A stretch of DNA of 50,636 nt from Deltaproteobacteria bacterium (GTDB lineage Bacteria; Desulfobacterota; BSN033; UBA1163), in contig JAGXTA010000067.1 of assembly GCA_018333535.1 (NCBI GenBank), forward strand, positions 1 to 50,636, written 5' to 3'. The notes under the pieces are model-generated. The model was given only the letters and a program-made list of their open reading frames with translations. It had not been told where the DNA came from and did no database searches. Shown piece by piece: positions 1-8,885 of the stretch (position 1 is its first letter; each line of letters starts with the position of its first letter). The translations under genes were made by a program, and so were the position numbers.

Positions 1-150
1 CCATTGTGAGTTATCAGGGGCATATCGTGTCACCCATTTGTACAGCCATGATCGCGAACGACCAAGAGATGCACAAATGTCTTTTGGATCTTCGCCATCG
101 AAGAACCTTTGTACAGCTTTTAGCCTTTGTTGCTTAATCTTCTTTTTCAT
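1..150 (-). CDS. HTH-domain transposase, N-terminal part only (runs off the window)
   Basis: The first 50 codons of a gene cut by the window edge. The peptide begins MKKKIKQQRLKAVQRFF and continues with a helix-turn-helix signature (DPKDICASLGRSRSWLYKW). This is the N-terminal DNA-binding part typical of IS481/IS3-like transposases with a downstream integrase core. The start is the ATG at 148-150, preceded by a strong GGAGGTG Shine-Dalgarno site. The catalytic domain lies outside the window, so the family assignment is inferred from the HTH alone. Repeats at 147-267 support an IS end here. Confidence 0.6.
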   Translation of the reverse strand, partial: MKKKIKQQRLKAVQRFFDGEDPKDICASLGRSRSWLYKWVTRYAPDNSQW

Positions 151-185
151 GAACACCTCCTTAAATATGAAATGGGTGTTCATGA
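147..185 (-). promoter_or_regulatory. Perfect 11-bp inverted repeat over the transposase start codon and SD
   Basis: The arms TCATGAACACC (147-157) and GGTGTTCATGA (175-185) are perfect inverted repeats. One arm contains the ATG at 148-150 and the GGTG of the Shine-Dalgarno site. In RNA this would hide the start codon in a hairpin; in DNA it could be a repressor or transposase operator. A TTGACA box lies upstream (210-215, minus strand) with TTATAT 19 nt further on, which is a weak match in spacing. Confidence 0.5.
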
Positions 186-225
186 TATAACGGGCTGTGG
201 CTATTCGATTGTCAAAGAACGTTTT

Positions 226-267
226 TCCACGATGTCCTGAGCATTAAATTTGTCCACGATGTCGTGA
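226..267. repeat. Two direct repeats at an IS end
   Basis: TCCACGATGTCCTGA (226-240) and TCCACGATGTCGTGA (253-267) are 14/15 identical and 27 bp apart. Each contains a CACGA-TCGTG type dyad. They lie in the noncoding stretch between the transposase start and epmA and are probably transposase-binding sites at the end of the IS. No gene was seen in 151-314. Confidence 0.45.
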
Positions 268-314
268 ACGTTATCAGTTAAATGCTAATTGAACATTTTG
301 CATTGATCACTTCT

Positions 315-1235
315 TTAAAGTTCTTCAGGGGTAAAGGCAACGACTTCATCGATCTTTGTGGCATTCAATAATACCATTACCAGCCGGTCCACTCCCAGGG
401 CGATTCCTGCAGAGGGTGGCATCTCTTCAAGTTCAGTTAAAAACTTTTCAGGCATCGGATAAATCTCTCTCCCCAGCGATTGGCGGGTCTCCATCTCTGA
501 CAGGAAGACCTTCCGTTGTTCTCCCACATCGGTCAATTCGGAAAAGGCATTGGCTATCTCCAATCCTCCCAGATAGAGCTCAAAGCGTTCTGCTACGGTG
601 GGGTTTTCCTTTTTCAAGCGCGCCAGGGACCTGCGTTCATAAGGATATTCATAAAGAATGACAGGGTTTACGATTCCGAGTCCGGGTTCGATATCCCGAA
701 CCATGACCTCATCGAAAAGATCCTGGTTTAGCGCCTCTTTCGCTGATATCTTTGTAAAGCGACGAAACGCCTCTTCAACAGTCATTCTCTCCCAGGGTGA
801 TGCGAGATGAATCCTCTGGCCGCGATAAGTCACCCTTTCCCCGAGTCCGATTTCAATCGCCAGGCTTTGAATCAATTCTTCACACTCATCCATGAGAACC
901 AGATAGTCGCTCCTCACCCGATACCATTCGAGAAGGGTAAACTCAGGGATGTGTTGGCTTCCCCTCTCCCCTTCCCTCCAGCAACGGCAGATCTGAAAGA
1001 TCTTCTCATATCCTGCGGCAAGCATCCGTTTCATGCAGAGTTCCGGAGAGGCGTGAAGAAACCATTGGCCTGAGGGGACTGCGTTGATATGCGATTCAGG
1101 GGCAGGAGCGGGAATGCGGTAGGGGGTCTCCATTTCGATGTACCCCCTCTCGTTGAAGAATTGCCTGATCTTCTGTATGATTCTTGCCCTCTGGTGGAGG
1201 GCGTTCTTTCGCCTGGCCAATGGCCAGTTTTTCAT
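315..1235 (-). CDS. epmA: EF-P lysine lysyltransferase EpmA (GenX/PoxA)
   Basis: A class II lysyl-tRNA synthetase catalytic domain without the N-terminal anticodon-binding OB domain: about 306 aa against about 500 for LysRS. Motif 2 (FQICRCWREGERGSQHIPEF) is near residues 80-100 and motif 3 (GIALGVDRLVMVL) is near the C-terminus. EpmA enzymes attach a beta-lysyl group to a conserved lysine of elongation factor P, which relieves ribosome stalling at polyprolines. Its target gene efp lies immediately upstream, separated by only a few bases, so the two are co-transcribed. The GTG at 1238 is an alternative start; I prefer the ATG at 1235. No EpmB (lysine 2,3-aminomutase) gene is in the window. 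Confidence 0.9.
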   Translation of the reverse strand: MKNWPLARRKNALHQRARIIQKIRQFFNERGYIEMETPYRIPAPAPESHINAVPSGQWFLHASPELCMKRMLAAGYEKIFQICRCWREGERGSQHIPEFTLLEWYRVRSDYLVLMDECEELIQSLAIEIGLGERVTYRGQRIHLASPWERMTVEEAFRRFTKISAKEALNQDLFDEVMVRDIEPGLGIVNPVILYEYPYERRSLARLKKENPTVAERFELYLGGLEIANAFSELTDVGEQRKVFLSEMETRQSLGREIYPMPEKFLTELEEMPPSAGIALGVDRLVMVLLNATKIDEVVAFTPEEL

Positions 1236-1242
1236 CACAGCC

Positions 1243-1806
1243 CTATTCCTTCACCCGGGTTGAATATTCGCCGTTACGGGTATCAATCGTGATCAACTCG
1301 CCCTCCTGAACGAAGGGAGGAATACGCAGTTCATATCCTGTCTCAACGGTAGCGGGTTTGTAATCCGCCTTGGAGGTATCGCCTTTAACCCACATCTCCG
1401 TCTTGATCACCCTGAGATTGACAAAATTAGGGAGATCCACGCCGATCGCCTTCTCCCTGAACATCAATACTTTCACATTCAAGTTGTCAATGAGATAATT
1501 TTTTGAATCTCCCAGTGCATCTTCATTGATGATGATCTGCTCATAGGTCTGATTGTCCATGAAATAGTAATGATCCCCCTCTCTGTAGAGATACTGCATG
1601 GGTCTCTCTTCCAATGAGGCGGGCTCAAACGTATCTCCCTCACGATAGGTCCGGTCGATCGTAAATCCGGTGATCATATTTTTCAGTTTGGTCCGGTAAA
1701 GGGCCTGGCCCTTGCCCGGTTTTGAGAATTCAAAGGCCGTGACGATGTAGGGGTCATTATCGATTGCGACCTTCAACCCTTTTCTCAAATCCGAAGCAGA
1801 ATACAT
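1243..1806 (-). CDS. efp: Elongation factor P
   Basis: A 187-aa EF-P of normal length: an N-terminal KOW-like barrel followed by two OB domains. The loop that reaches the peptidyl-transferase centre reads SKPGKGQA. Lys32 aligns with the E. coli Lys34 that is beta-lysylated, which matches the epmA gene next door. EF-P binds between the P and E sites of the ribosome and promotes peptide-bond formation at consecutive prolines. The start ATG is preceded by AAGGAAGGG. The spacer to the upstream lptE is an ATTCGT word tract. Confidence 0.95.
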   Translation of the reverse strand: MYSASDLRKGLKVAIDNDPYIVTAFEFSKPGKGQALYRTKLKNMITGFTIDRTYREGDTFEPASLEERPMQYLYREGDHYYFMDNQTYEQIIINEDALGDSKNYLIDNLNVKVLMFREKAIGVDLPNFVNLRVIKTEMWVKGDTSKADYKPATVETGYELRIPPFVQEGELITIDTRNGEYSTRVKE

Positions 1807-1836
1807 AATTCACCCTTCCTTTTTAAAATTCACAAA

Positions 1837-1911
1837 CGGAACGAATGATACCGAACGAAACGAATCAAAAAATAATTCGTGAAAATTCGTCATCATTCGT
1901 GTCATTCGTGG
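1837..1911. repeat. ATTCGT word-repeat tract between lptE and efp
   Basis: ATTCGT occurs at 1875, 1885, 1895 and 1904 (9-10 nt steps). On the other side of a central A/T run come complementary ACGAA words (1841-1865, less regular). The tract begins at the lptE stop codon and ends before the efp Shine-Dalgarno site. In RNA it would fold into an imperfect hairpin. Confidence 0.7.
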
Positions 1912-1912
1912 T

Positions 1913-2425
1913 TCAAAAATTATAAAAGAACCGGTTGCGAATCCGCTCAGCCATAAACCTTGCGAGCGATTGAATGGCCGCCGCCTTATTCGATTCGCTG
2001 ACGAGAATATTGTAGGATGTGCGATACACTCTGCTGTCGGAAAGATCCTTCTCCATCCAGAGGATCTCTCCGGTCTTCTTCCTTAAGGTCAAATCGATGA
2101 CGACCGTAGTCTGGTATTCCAGGGCGATTCCGGATCGGTCATAGGAGACCGAATAGATCTGAAAGGACTTGATCACTCCTTCCAGAACCGAATCCGCCTC
2201 ATCCCGTCCTACCACCTTCACCCTTCGGTCCTGAATAAACTCCCTTAAAAAACCCTGTGTGAGAGGAACCTCAATGCCAGGCTCAAAAGTCTGGTTCACA
2301 AAAGTGGGAACGGCAATTGAATTGATACCCGGGGGAACATGGGTCTCTTTCCCGACCATCTGGTAACCACAACCGGCCATCAAAACCGCAAAAAAGGTAA
2401 GGAATAACTTTTTCCAAAATGCCAT
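1913..2425 (-). CDS. lptE: LPS-assembly lipoprotein LptE
   Basis: A 170-aa lipoprotein. A short charged N-terminus and hydrophobic stretch lead to the lipobox LMAGC, with Cys19 as the acylation site. The mature part begins GYQMVGK, the usual LptE start, and continues with PPGINSIAVPTFVNQTFEPGI, typical of the family. LptE plugs the LptD barrel in the outer membrane and helps place LPS in the outer leaflet, so this is evidence for a Gram-negative envelope. It lies downstream of leuS, a common arrangement in Proteobacteria. Confidence 0.88.
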   Translation of the reverse strand: MAFWKKLFLTFFAVLMAGCGYQMVGKETHVPPGINSIAVPTFVNQTFEPGIEVPLTQGFLREFIQDRRVKVVGRDEADSVLEGVIKSFQIYSVSYDRSGIALEYQTTVVIDLTLRKKTGEILWMEKDLSDSRVYRTSYNILVSESNKAAAIQSLARFMAERIRNRFFYNF

Positions 2426-2481
2426 ATAAGTTTGGACTTCCCTATAAATCCCAATTGGGATGAATTCATGACATGAGGGTT

Positions 2482-2558
2482 GTCATTCCCGTGAAAACGG
2501 GAATCCAGAGAATTTGAACTCCCTGAAACCACTGGATTCCTGCTTGCGCAGGAATGAC
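2482..2558. repeat. Paired REP-like palindromes
   Basis: Two hairpins, GTCATTCCCGTGAAAACGGG (from 2482) and CTGGATTCCTGCTTGCGCAG (from 2532), are themselves in inverted orientation. The outer arms are GTCATTCC...CCAG and CTGG...GGAATGAC. This is the widespread REP type GTCATTCCNGC. It fills the leuS-lptE spacer. A related copy lies at 22919-22988. Confidence 0.8.
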
Positions 2559-2592
2559 CCAAAAACATTCGGAATTGGTTATTCCCAAATGA

Positions 2593-5190
2593 TCAGCAAA
2601 CGATATTGACCAGCTTCTGGGGCACGAGGATTACCCTCTTGATCGTTTTGCCCCCTACCAGCTTTTGAATCCTCTCGCTCTTCAATGCCCAGGCTTTGAT
2701 CTCTTCCTCTCCATAAGAGGCGGGCACGGTGATGCGGTCTCTCACTTTTCCATTGACCTGGACAACGATCAAAACCTCATCCTCCAGGACCGCCTCCGGA
2801 TCATAATCAGGCCACGCCCTCTTAATGACGGACTCCTTATTCCCCAAAGCCTCCCAGAGCTCATCGGCAAAGTGAGGAACGAATGGCGAAAGCAGGATGA
2901 CGGTCGTCTCAATCGCCTCCCTCATCATCCTTCTCGAAATTTCATCATCCCGGTCCTTCATCTCCGAGGCATAGATTTCGTTAACCAGTTCCATGATGGC
3001 GCTGATTCCTGTGTTGAAATGGAATCGCTCGATATCCTCCGTCACCTTCTTGATCGTCTTATGAATTTTCTGGCGGAGAGGTTTTGCATCACCCTCCACC
3101 GGAGCTCCGAAAGGAAGGGGGGCCACATTCTGTAGCCGGGGAACCTGTTCAAAAAAGAGTCTCCAGACGCGGTTAAGAAAACGGAAGGAGCCATCCACTC
3201 CTTGATCGCTCCAGTCCAAATCTTTCTCGGGCGGAGAGGCGAAGAGGCAGAAGATTCTTGCCGTATCCGCGCCGTACTTTTCGACCAGATACTCCGGGTC
3301 AACCACATTCCTCTTCGACTTCGACATCTTCTCGAGCCTTCCCACTGAAATCTGAACGCCGCACTTGCGACAGCGAAAAACTTCTCCCTCTTTCTCCACC
3401 TCATCGGGGAAGAGATACCCGTCCCTGGGACACTCCAGAACCTCTTTGCAGACCATTCCCTGAGTGAGGAGATGGATAAAGGGCTCTTCGACGCTCAGCC
3501 AGCCCATCTCCTTCAGGACGCGGGTGAAGAACCGCGAATAGAGGAGATGAAGAATCGCATGTTCGATTCCGCCGATATATTGATCCACAGGCATCCAGTA
3601 ATCGACCCTCTTCCGATCAAGTGGTCCCTCGTTATAATCGGGGCAGGCAAATCGATCAAAATACCACGAGGATTCGACAAAGGTGTCCATGGTATCCGTC
3701 TCCCTGCGGCCTGCTTTGCCACATTTAGGACACCTTGCTTCCACAAACTCCTTTGCGCCTATCAGAGGCGATTCCCCCATGCCGGTCACTTCCACATTGG
3801 CCGGAAGGACAACAGGAAGGTCTCTTTCCGGAACAGGAATCGTCCCGCATTTCTCACAATAGATGATGGGAATGGGCGCTCCCCAGTAGCGTTGTCTTGA
3901 TATGCCCCAATCTCTAAGTCGATAGCTGATCTTCGCCCCACCCAATCCCTTCTCTTCAAGATGCTTTGCAATAGCCTCCCTTGCCTTCAGGCTGCCCATT
4001 CCATTAAACGGCCCTGAATTGACTAAGAAACCTTCTCCTTCATAGGCTTCGGTCATGGTATCGGCATTCAGGGTCTGGTCTTCCGGTTGAACCACAACGA
4101 TGAGGGGAAGCTGATACTCCTTGGCGAATTCGAAGTCCCTCTGGTCATGAGTTGGAACAGCCATTACTGCCCCTGTCCCGTATTCCATCAGGACAAAATT
4201 GGCAACGAAGATGGGCATCCTCGCCCCTGTCATTGGGTTGAGGCAATAACCACCCGTGAAAACACCCTCTTTCTCCGTCGTGGGAGCCGTCCTTTTCGTC
4301 TGGTCCTGTCGCTTCATCTTCTCGACAAAATCCCTCACCGCTTTCTCCTGAGAGGTTCCCTTTGAAAGGGTGAGTGCCAGCGGGTGTTCCGGAGCAAGGC
4401 TCATAAAGGTAGCGCCGAAGACCGTGTCCTGCCGGGTGGTAAAGACCCTGATCGGTTCCTTCGAATTTTCCAGCAGGAAAAGAATCTCGGCTCCGATGGA
4501 CTTCCCGATCCAGTTTCTCTGCATGGTGAGGACACGCTCCGGCCATCCCGGAAGTTTCTCGCACCATTCCAGCAGATCCTCCGCATAATCCGTGATCTTG
4601 AAGAACCACTGCTCTAATTCCTTCTGTGTGACCCCCGGGTCATCGGCATGGCCACGCCAGCAGGTCCCATCACCCATCACCTGTTCATTGGCAAGAACGG
4701 TTTTGCAGATCTCACACCAGTTGACCGTGGACCGTCTCTTATAGGCCAGCCCCTTCTCATACATCTTCAGGAAGAAGAGCTGTTCCCACTTGTAATAAGA
4801 GGCGTCACAGGTGGCAAACTCCCTGTCCCAGTCATAGCTGAAGCCCATTCGCTTCAACTGCCTCTTCATATACTCGATATTCTCATAGGTCCATTTGGCA
4901 GGATGGACGCCATGTTCGATGGCCGCATTCTCCGCAGGCATGCCAAACGCATCCCAGGCCATGGGATGAAGGACATTGAACCCCTTCATCTTCTTGTAGC
5001 GGGCAACCACGTCGCCGATGGAGTAATTTCGGACATGGCCCATATGGATCTTGCCCGACGGATAAGGAAACATCTCAAGAAGGTAATACTTCTTCTTGCT
5101 CTCATCTTCCGTCACCTTAAAGAGCTTCTGGTCCTCCCAGACCCTCTGCCACTTCTCTTCGATCTCTTTCGGGTTAAATTTCTGATTCAT
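2593..5190 (-). CDS. leuS: Leucyl-tRNA synthetase
   Basis: An 865-aa class I aminoacyl-tRNA synthetase of normal bacterial LeuRS length. HMGH is at residues 49-52 in [18 protein letters not shown]. The CP1 editing domain includes the conserved [19 protein letters not shown] stretch. A zinc-binding CEKCG...CPKCG region and KMSKS near residue 620 follow, then the anticodon-binding domain and a C-terminal domain with VQVNGKVR. It charges tRNA-Leu in the cytoplasm. The start ATG follows GAGGAAG. It lies between argG and lptE. Confidence 0.97.
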   Translation of the reverse strand: MNQKFNPKEIEEKWQRVWEDQKLFKVTEDESKKKYYLLEMFPYPSGKIHMGHVRNYSIGDVVARYKKMKGFNVLHPMAWDAFGMPAENAAIEHGVHPAKWTYENIEYMKRQLKRMGFSYDWDREFATCDASYYKWEQLFFLKMYEKGLAYKRRSTVNWCEICKTVLANEQVMGDGTCWRGHADDPGVTQKELEQWFFKITDYAEDLLEWCEKLPGWPERVLTMQRNWIGKSIGAEILFLLENSKEPIRVFTTRQDTVFGATFMSLAPEHPLALTLSKGTSQEKAVRDFVEKMKRQDQTKRTAPTTEKEGVFTGGYCLNPMTGARMPIFVANFVLMEYGTGAVMAVPTHDQRDFEFAKEYQLPLIVVVQPEDQTLNADTMTEAYEGEGFLVNSGPFNGMGSLKAREAIAKHLEEKGLGGAKISYRLRDWGISRQRYWGAPIPIIYCEKCGTIPVPERDLPVVLPANVEVTGMGESPLIGAKEFVEARCPKCGKAGRRETDTMDTFVESSWYFDRFACPDYNEGPLDRKRVDYWMPVDQYIGGIEHAILHLLYSRFFTRVLKEMGWLSVEEPFIHLLTQGMVCKEVLECPRDGYLFPDEVEKEGEVFRCRKCGVQISVGRLEKMSKSKRNVVDPEYLVEKYGADTARIFCLFASPPEKDLDWSDQGVDGSFRFLNRVWRLFFEQVPRLQNVAPLPFGAPVEGDAKPLRQKIHKTIKKVTEDIERFHFNTGISAIMELVNEIYASEMKDRDDEISRRMMREAIETTVILLSPFVPHFADELWEALGNKESVIKRAWPDYDPEAVLEDEVLIVVQVNGKVRDRITVPASYGEEEIKAWALKSERIQKLVGGKTIKRVILVPQKLVNIVC

Positions 5191-5212
5191 ATCTTCCTCG
5201 AATTACAGTTAT

Positions 5213-5293
5213 TAGTTCGGAGTTCGTAGTTCGGAAGCAAATTCTTAATCTTTTTTTCTTTAGCTCCCAACTCCGAACTCATTACTCCGAACT
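5213..5293. repeat. AGTTCGG heptad tract between argG and leuS
   Basis: In the direction of transcription, just after the argG stop codon, come units AGTTCGG, AGTAATG, AGTTCGG, AGTTGGG. After an A-rich turn come CCGAACT, ACGAACT, CCGAACT, AATAACT, which are complementary. The period is 7 nt. The tract ends shortly before the GAGGAAG Shine-Dalgarno site of leuS. Confidence 0.8.
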
Positions 5294-5296
5294 TAT

Positions 5297-6499
5297 TTAC
5301 CCTCTCATCATTCTCCGGATTCTCAGCCTTAAAGCGTTCAGCTTGATAAATCCCTCCGCATCTTTCTGATTGTAAACAACATCCTTCTCGAAGGTTGCAA
5401 AAGCCCCATGATAGAGGGACTTTTCTGACTTGCGTCCGATCACGGTGCAATTCCCTTTGTAAAGCTTGAGGCGAACAGTGCCTGTCACATCTTTCTGCAT
5501 CTCATCAACAGCGTTCTTCAGGACTTCCATCTCCGGCGAAAACCAGTATCCATAGTAGATGAGTTCCGATATCTTCGGAATCAGGCTGTCTTTGAGGTGC
5601 ATCACCTCTCTATCCATCGTGATCGATTCGATTGCCCGGTGAGCAACATGGAGAATCGTCCCTCCCGGCGTTTCATAAACCCCTCTGGCTTTCATCCCGA
5701 CATAGCGATTTTCGACCATATCCACCCGCCCAACCCCGTTTTTGCCTCCAAGCTCATTCAGCCGAGCCAAGAGGTTTGCGGGCGAGAGGGATTTGCCATC
5801 CACACGGACCGGAATCCCGTCCTCGAAGTCGATTTCAACTATGGTGGGACGGTCTGGCGCCTTTTCAGGAGAAACGGAAAGCACGAACATATCTTCCGGC
5901 GGCTCAGACCATGGATCCTCGAGAATCCCGCCCTCGAAACTGATGTGCAGAAGGTTTCGGTCTGTTGAGTAAGGTTTCTCCTTGCTCACCGGAATGGGGA
6001 TGCCATTGTCCCGCGCATAAGCCATCAACTCCTCGCGCGATTTGAATTCCCATTGCCTCCAGGGTGAAATGACCTTGATATAGGGGTTGAGGGCGTAATA
6101 GGTCAGTTCAAATCGCACCTGGTCATTCCCTTTTCCAGTTGAACCGTGCGCCACGGCATCGGCTCCCTCGATCCGTGCAATCTCGACCTGCCTCTTTGCG
6201 ATCAGGGGTCTTGCAATGGAAGTCCCCATCAGGTAAGTTCCCTCATAGACGGCATTGGCTTTTAAGGCTGGAAAGACATAATCCCTTACAAACTCCTCCC
6301 GGAGGTCTTCGATATAGACCTTGCTTGCGCCTGTTGAGATCGCCTTCTCCTCCAGATGGTCCAGCTCTTCTGCCTGCCCGACATCCGCAGTAAAGGCAAT
6401 CACCTCGCATCCGAACTCATTCTTCAGCCATTTCACAATGATCGACGTATCCAGGCCGCCAGAATACGCCAGAACCACCTTCTTCACGTCGCCTTTCAT
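5297..6499 (-). CDS. argG: Argininosuccinate synthase
   Basis: A 400-aa argininosuccinate synthase. The ATP-pyrophosphatase P-loop [11 protein letters not shown] is at residues 10-20. The family signatures [13 protein letters not shown] and the substrate-binding [17 protein letters not shown] stretch follow. It joins citrulline and aspartate using ATP in arginine biosynthesis. With argD and argB upstream it forms an arg group; argF and argH are not in the window. The start ATG follows AGAGGAGG. Confidence 0.96.
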   Translation of the reverse strand: MKGDVKKVVLAYSGGLDTSIIVKWLKNEFGCEVIAFTADVGQAEELDHLEEKAISTGASKVYIEDLREEFVRDYVFPALKANAVYEGTYLMGTSIARPLIAKRQVEIARIEGADAVAHGSTGKGNDQVRFELTYYALNPYIKVISPWRQWEFKSREELMAYARDNGIPIPVSKEKPYSTDRNLLHISFEGGILEDPWSEPPEDMFVLSVSPEKAPDRPTIVEIDFEDGIPVRVDGKSLSPANLLARLNELGGKNGVGRVDMVENRYVGMKARGVYETPGGTILHVAHRAIESITMDREVMHLKDSLIPKISELIYYGYWFSPEMEVLKNAVDEMQKDVTGTVRLKLYKGNCTVIGRKSEKSLYHGAFATFEKDVVYNQKDAEGFIKLNALRLRIRRMMRG

Positions 6500-6514
6500 G
6501 GAAACCTCCTCTGT

Positions 6515-6611
6515 TCAAGTTCGGAGTTCGGAGTTTTGAGTTCGGAGATACAAATTGGGTTACTCCGAACTACCTGCCTGCCGGTAGGCAGGCGAACTCA
6601 TTACTCCGAAC
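6515..6611. repeat. AGTTCGG heptad tract with a nested GC palindrome (argD-argG spacer)
   Basis: The tract begins inside argD: its last codons AGT TCG GAG TAA are the repeat word, giving the C-terminus SSE and the stop. Then AGTAATG and AGTTCG follow, and a 20-nt GC palindrome (about 6571-6594, CCTGCCTGCCGGTAGGCAGG). The second arm carries complementary ACTCCGA and ACTCAAA heptads up to the argG Shine-Dalgarno site. The word is the same as in the argG-leuS spacer. Confidence 0.8.
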
Positions 6612-7809
6612 TTTTTATTCCTTTAAAGACTTTCTCCAGCGCAGATATCATCCGGTCCACTTCTTCTTCGGTCACAATCAATGGAGGCAAGAAACGAAGC
6701 ACCTTGTTCATTGTGCAGTTAATGAGAAACCCTCTCTTCATCATCTCTTTGACGATCTCTGCTCCGTCCATCTCCAACTCCATGCCGAGGATCAACCCTC
6801 TTCCCCGGACATCCTGCACAAAGGGAAATCTTTCCTTGACCTCCTGCAGCCTCGCAAGGAAATGCTCCCCGACCCTACGGCAATTCTCCAACATCCCTTC
6901 CTCTAAGATCGCATTCAGGGCGGCCACCCCTGCTGCCGTGGCTAAAAAATTTCCTCCAAAAGTGGAGGCATGATCTCCGGGCTCAAAACTTCTGGCAATC
7001 TCTTCTTTGATCAACAGGGCCCCGATGGGAACCCCTCCGGCCAATGATTTTGCCACCGTGAGCATATCCGGCTGTATATCCTCATGTTCATAGGCGAAGA
7101 GCTTTCCGGTCCTTCCCATCCCAACCTGAACCTCATCCAGAATGAGAAGAATTCCCTTCTCATCGCAGATTTCCCGGAGTCCTTTAAGATAACCCTCCGA
7201 AGGGATGTTCACTCCTCCCTCGCCCTGAATCGGCTCCAGAAGCACAGCGCAGGTCTTCGAACCAATCGCCTCTCTTACCGCCTTGAGGTTATTGAACGGG
7301 ACATATTTAAACCCCGGCATGAGAGGAGCATAGCCCTTGTGATACTTTGTCTGGCCGGTGGCGGTCAGAGTGGCAAGCGTCCTTCCATGAAAAGAGCGCT
7401 CCATGGTGATGATTTCGTATCGATCCTCGCCGGCTTTCTCTTTGGCATATTTTCTTGCGAGCTTCAGCGCTCCCTCATTGGCCTCTGCGCCGCTGTTGCA
7501 GAAAAAGACTTTGTCCGCAAAAGAGTGTTTACAGAGGAGGGACGCCAATTCGATCTGGGGTTCGATGTAGTAGAGATTTGAGACATGGATCAGCTTTTCA
7601 GCCTGCGCCTGAATTGCCCGAACGACCTTCGGATGACAGTGGCCCAGATTGCAGACCGCAAGCCCCGAAAAAAAATCAATATACTCTTTCCCCTCGATAT
7701 CCCAGATCCGGGTCCCCTTCCCTCTCACCGGAAGAATGGGAAAACGATTATAGGTATGGGCGATCACCTGTTCCGACAACATCATCAAGTTTTGAGAATC
7801 CATAACCAC
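6601..7809 (-). CDS. argD: Acetylornithine aminotransferase
   Basis: A 402-aa class III PLP-dependent aminotransferase. FSGLAVCNLGHCHPKV is near the N-terminus, NSGAEANEGALKLAR lines the PLP phosphate site, LILDEVQVGMGRTG carries the cofactor Asp, and TVAKSLAGGVPIGAL holds the Schiff-base Lys at about residue 254. It converts N-acetylglutamate semialdehyde to N-acetylornithine. It lies between argB and argG. The last three residues (SSE) and the stop codon are formed by an intergenic repeat word. MVMDSQ offers two starts two codons apart. Confidence 0.93.
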   Translation of the reverse strand: MVMDSQNLMMLSEQVIAHTYNRFPILPVRGKGTRIWDIEGKEYIDFFSGLAVCNLGHCHPKVVRAIQAQAEKLIHVSNLYYIEPQIELASLLCKHSFADKVFFCNSGAEANEGALKLARKYAKEKAGEDRYEIITMERSFHGRTLATLTATGQTKYHKGYAPLMPGFKYVPFNNLKAVREAIGSKTCAVLLEPIQGEGGVNIPSEGYLKGLREICDEKGILLILDEVQVGMGRTGKLFAYEHEDIQPDMLTVAKSLAGGVPIGALLIKEEIARSFEPGDHASTFGGNFLATAAGVAALNAILEEGMLENCRRVGEHFLARLQEVKERFPFVQDVRGRGLILGMELEMDGAEIVKEMMKRGFLINCTMNKVLRFLPPLIVTEEEVDRMISALEKVFKGIKSSE

Positions 7810-7813
7810 TCCA

Positions 7814-7910
7814 TTAACTGGAAAAATGGAATGTTGGAAGGATGGAATAATGGGTCAAATTCTAATAAAATAAACCCATCATTCCACTGTTCCAGTATTC
7901 CACTATTCCA
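7814..7910. repeat. TGGAATA octad tract between argB and argD
   Basis: On the plus strand, four exact 8-nt units at 7879-7910 (TCATTCCA, CTGTTCCA, GTATTCCA, CTATTCCA) face five complementary octads at 7814-7853 (TTAACTGG, AAAAATGG, AATGTTGG, AAGGATGG, AATAATGG). They are separated by a 25-nt centre. The argB stop codon (7903-7905) lies in the first unit. The tract ends at the argD ribosome-binding region. Confidence 0.85.
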
Positions 7911-8793
7911 TTTCTTTGCAGATTTGGGTCCCAATTCCCACATCCGTAAAAATCTCCAACAGGATGGCATGCTCGACTGTCCCATCGATGATATGGGTTT
8001 TATTCACCCCATCCTTGAGCGCATCGAGGCAGCAGTTCACCTTTGGGATCATCCCTGAGGAGATGACCTTCTGTGAAATCAACTCCTTCGCCTGCTTGAC
8101 ATCAAGGGTGGGAATCAATTGTTTCTTCTCATCCATCACCCCTCCCACATCCGTCAACAGGATCAGCTTCTCGGCTTTCAGTGCCGAGGCGATCTTGCCT
8201 GCCACCAGATCGGCATTGATATTATAAGTTTCACCCTCTTCCCCTACCCCAACCGGTGCGATCACCGGAATAAAATTCTCTTTCTCCAGCGATTCAATCA
8301 CTCCGGGATGGATCGCCTTCACCTCGCCCACCATCCCGATATCAACGATCTCAGGGGTCTTATCCTTGCCGGCGCTTCTCGTTAACTTCAACTTTTGGGC
8401 AACAATCAGCCTCCCGTCCTTTCCGCTCAATCCGACCGCTTTTCCCCCCTGCTGATTGATCATGGCGACGATCTCCTTGTTCACCTTTCCCACAAGAACC
8501 ATCTCCACCACATCCATGGTCTCCCCGTCCGTCACCCTCATCCCTTCCACAAACTCTGACTTCTTTCCCAATCGGGCCAGCATCTCACCGATCTGGGGAC
8601 CGCCTCCATGGACAATGACCGGGTTGAGGCCGATATATTTGAGGAGGACGACATCAAGGGCAAAACTTCTCTTGAGCCTCTCTTCCTCCATGGTGCTTCC
8701 TCCGTACTTGATCACAAGGGTCTTGTTATAAAACCGCCGGATATAAGGAAGGGCTTCTATGAGTACTTTTGCTTTGTCGATGGGGTTTTCCAT
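7903..8793 (-). CDS. argB: Acetylglutamate kinase
   Basis: A 296-aa amino-acid kinase fold protein. KYGGSTMEE is near residue 29, the glycine-rich VHGGGPQIG binds acetylglutamate, and [10 protein letters not shown] and [11 protein letters not shown] are near the ATP site. It phosphorylates N-acetylglutamate, the second and often feedback-controlled step of arginine synthesis. The N-terminal helix ([21 protein letters not shown]) is the extension seen in arginine-inhibited hexameric forms, so feedback inhibition is possible but inferred. Confidence 0.95.
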   Translation of the reverse strand: MENPIDKAKVLIEALPYIRRFYNKTLVIKYGGSTMEEERLKRSFALDVVLLKYIGLNPVIVHGGGPQIGEMLARLGKKSEFVEGMRVTDGETMDVVEMVLVGKVNKEIVAMINQQGGKAVGLSGKDGRLIVAQKLKLTRSAGKDKTPEIVDIGMVGEVKAIHPGVIESLEKENFIPVIAPVGVGEEGETYNINADLVAGKIASALKAEKLILLTDVGGVMDEKKQLIPTLDVKQAKELISQKVISSGMIPKVNCCLDALKDGVNKTHIIDGTVEHAILLEIFTDVGIGTQICKEME

Positions 8794-8800
8794 AGTTAAA

Positions 8801-8877
8801 CTCCGTTAATTGTCCGTTGTCATTTGTCCTTCGTCCGTTATGAAACGACAACAAGCCACAAACAACGGACCACTGAC
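8801..8877. repeat. GTCCGTT heptad tract between hslU and argB
   Basis: Eleven contiguous 7-nt units fill 8801-8877. In the transcribed direction they are GTCAGTG, GTCCGTT, GTTTGTG, GCTTGTT, GTCGTTT, then CATAACG, GACGAAG, GACAAAT, GACAACG, GACAATT, AACGGAG. The GTC units of the first arm can pair with the GAC units of the second. The last unit contains the GGAG Shine-Dalgarno of argB. The tract begins about 8 nt after the hslU stop codon. Confidence 0.85.
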
Positions 8878-8885
8878 AGATTATT

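Noticed and set aside
4648-5229. 193-codon plus-strand open frame opposite leuS, and many similar long frames
   Set aside because: They lie opposite conserved genes, show no family motifs and have no fitting ribosome-binding sites; they are shadows of the real coding strand.
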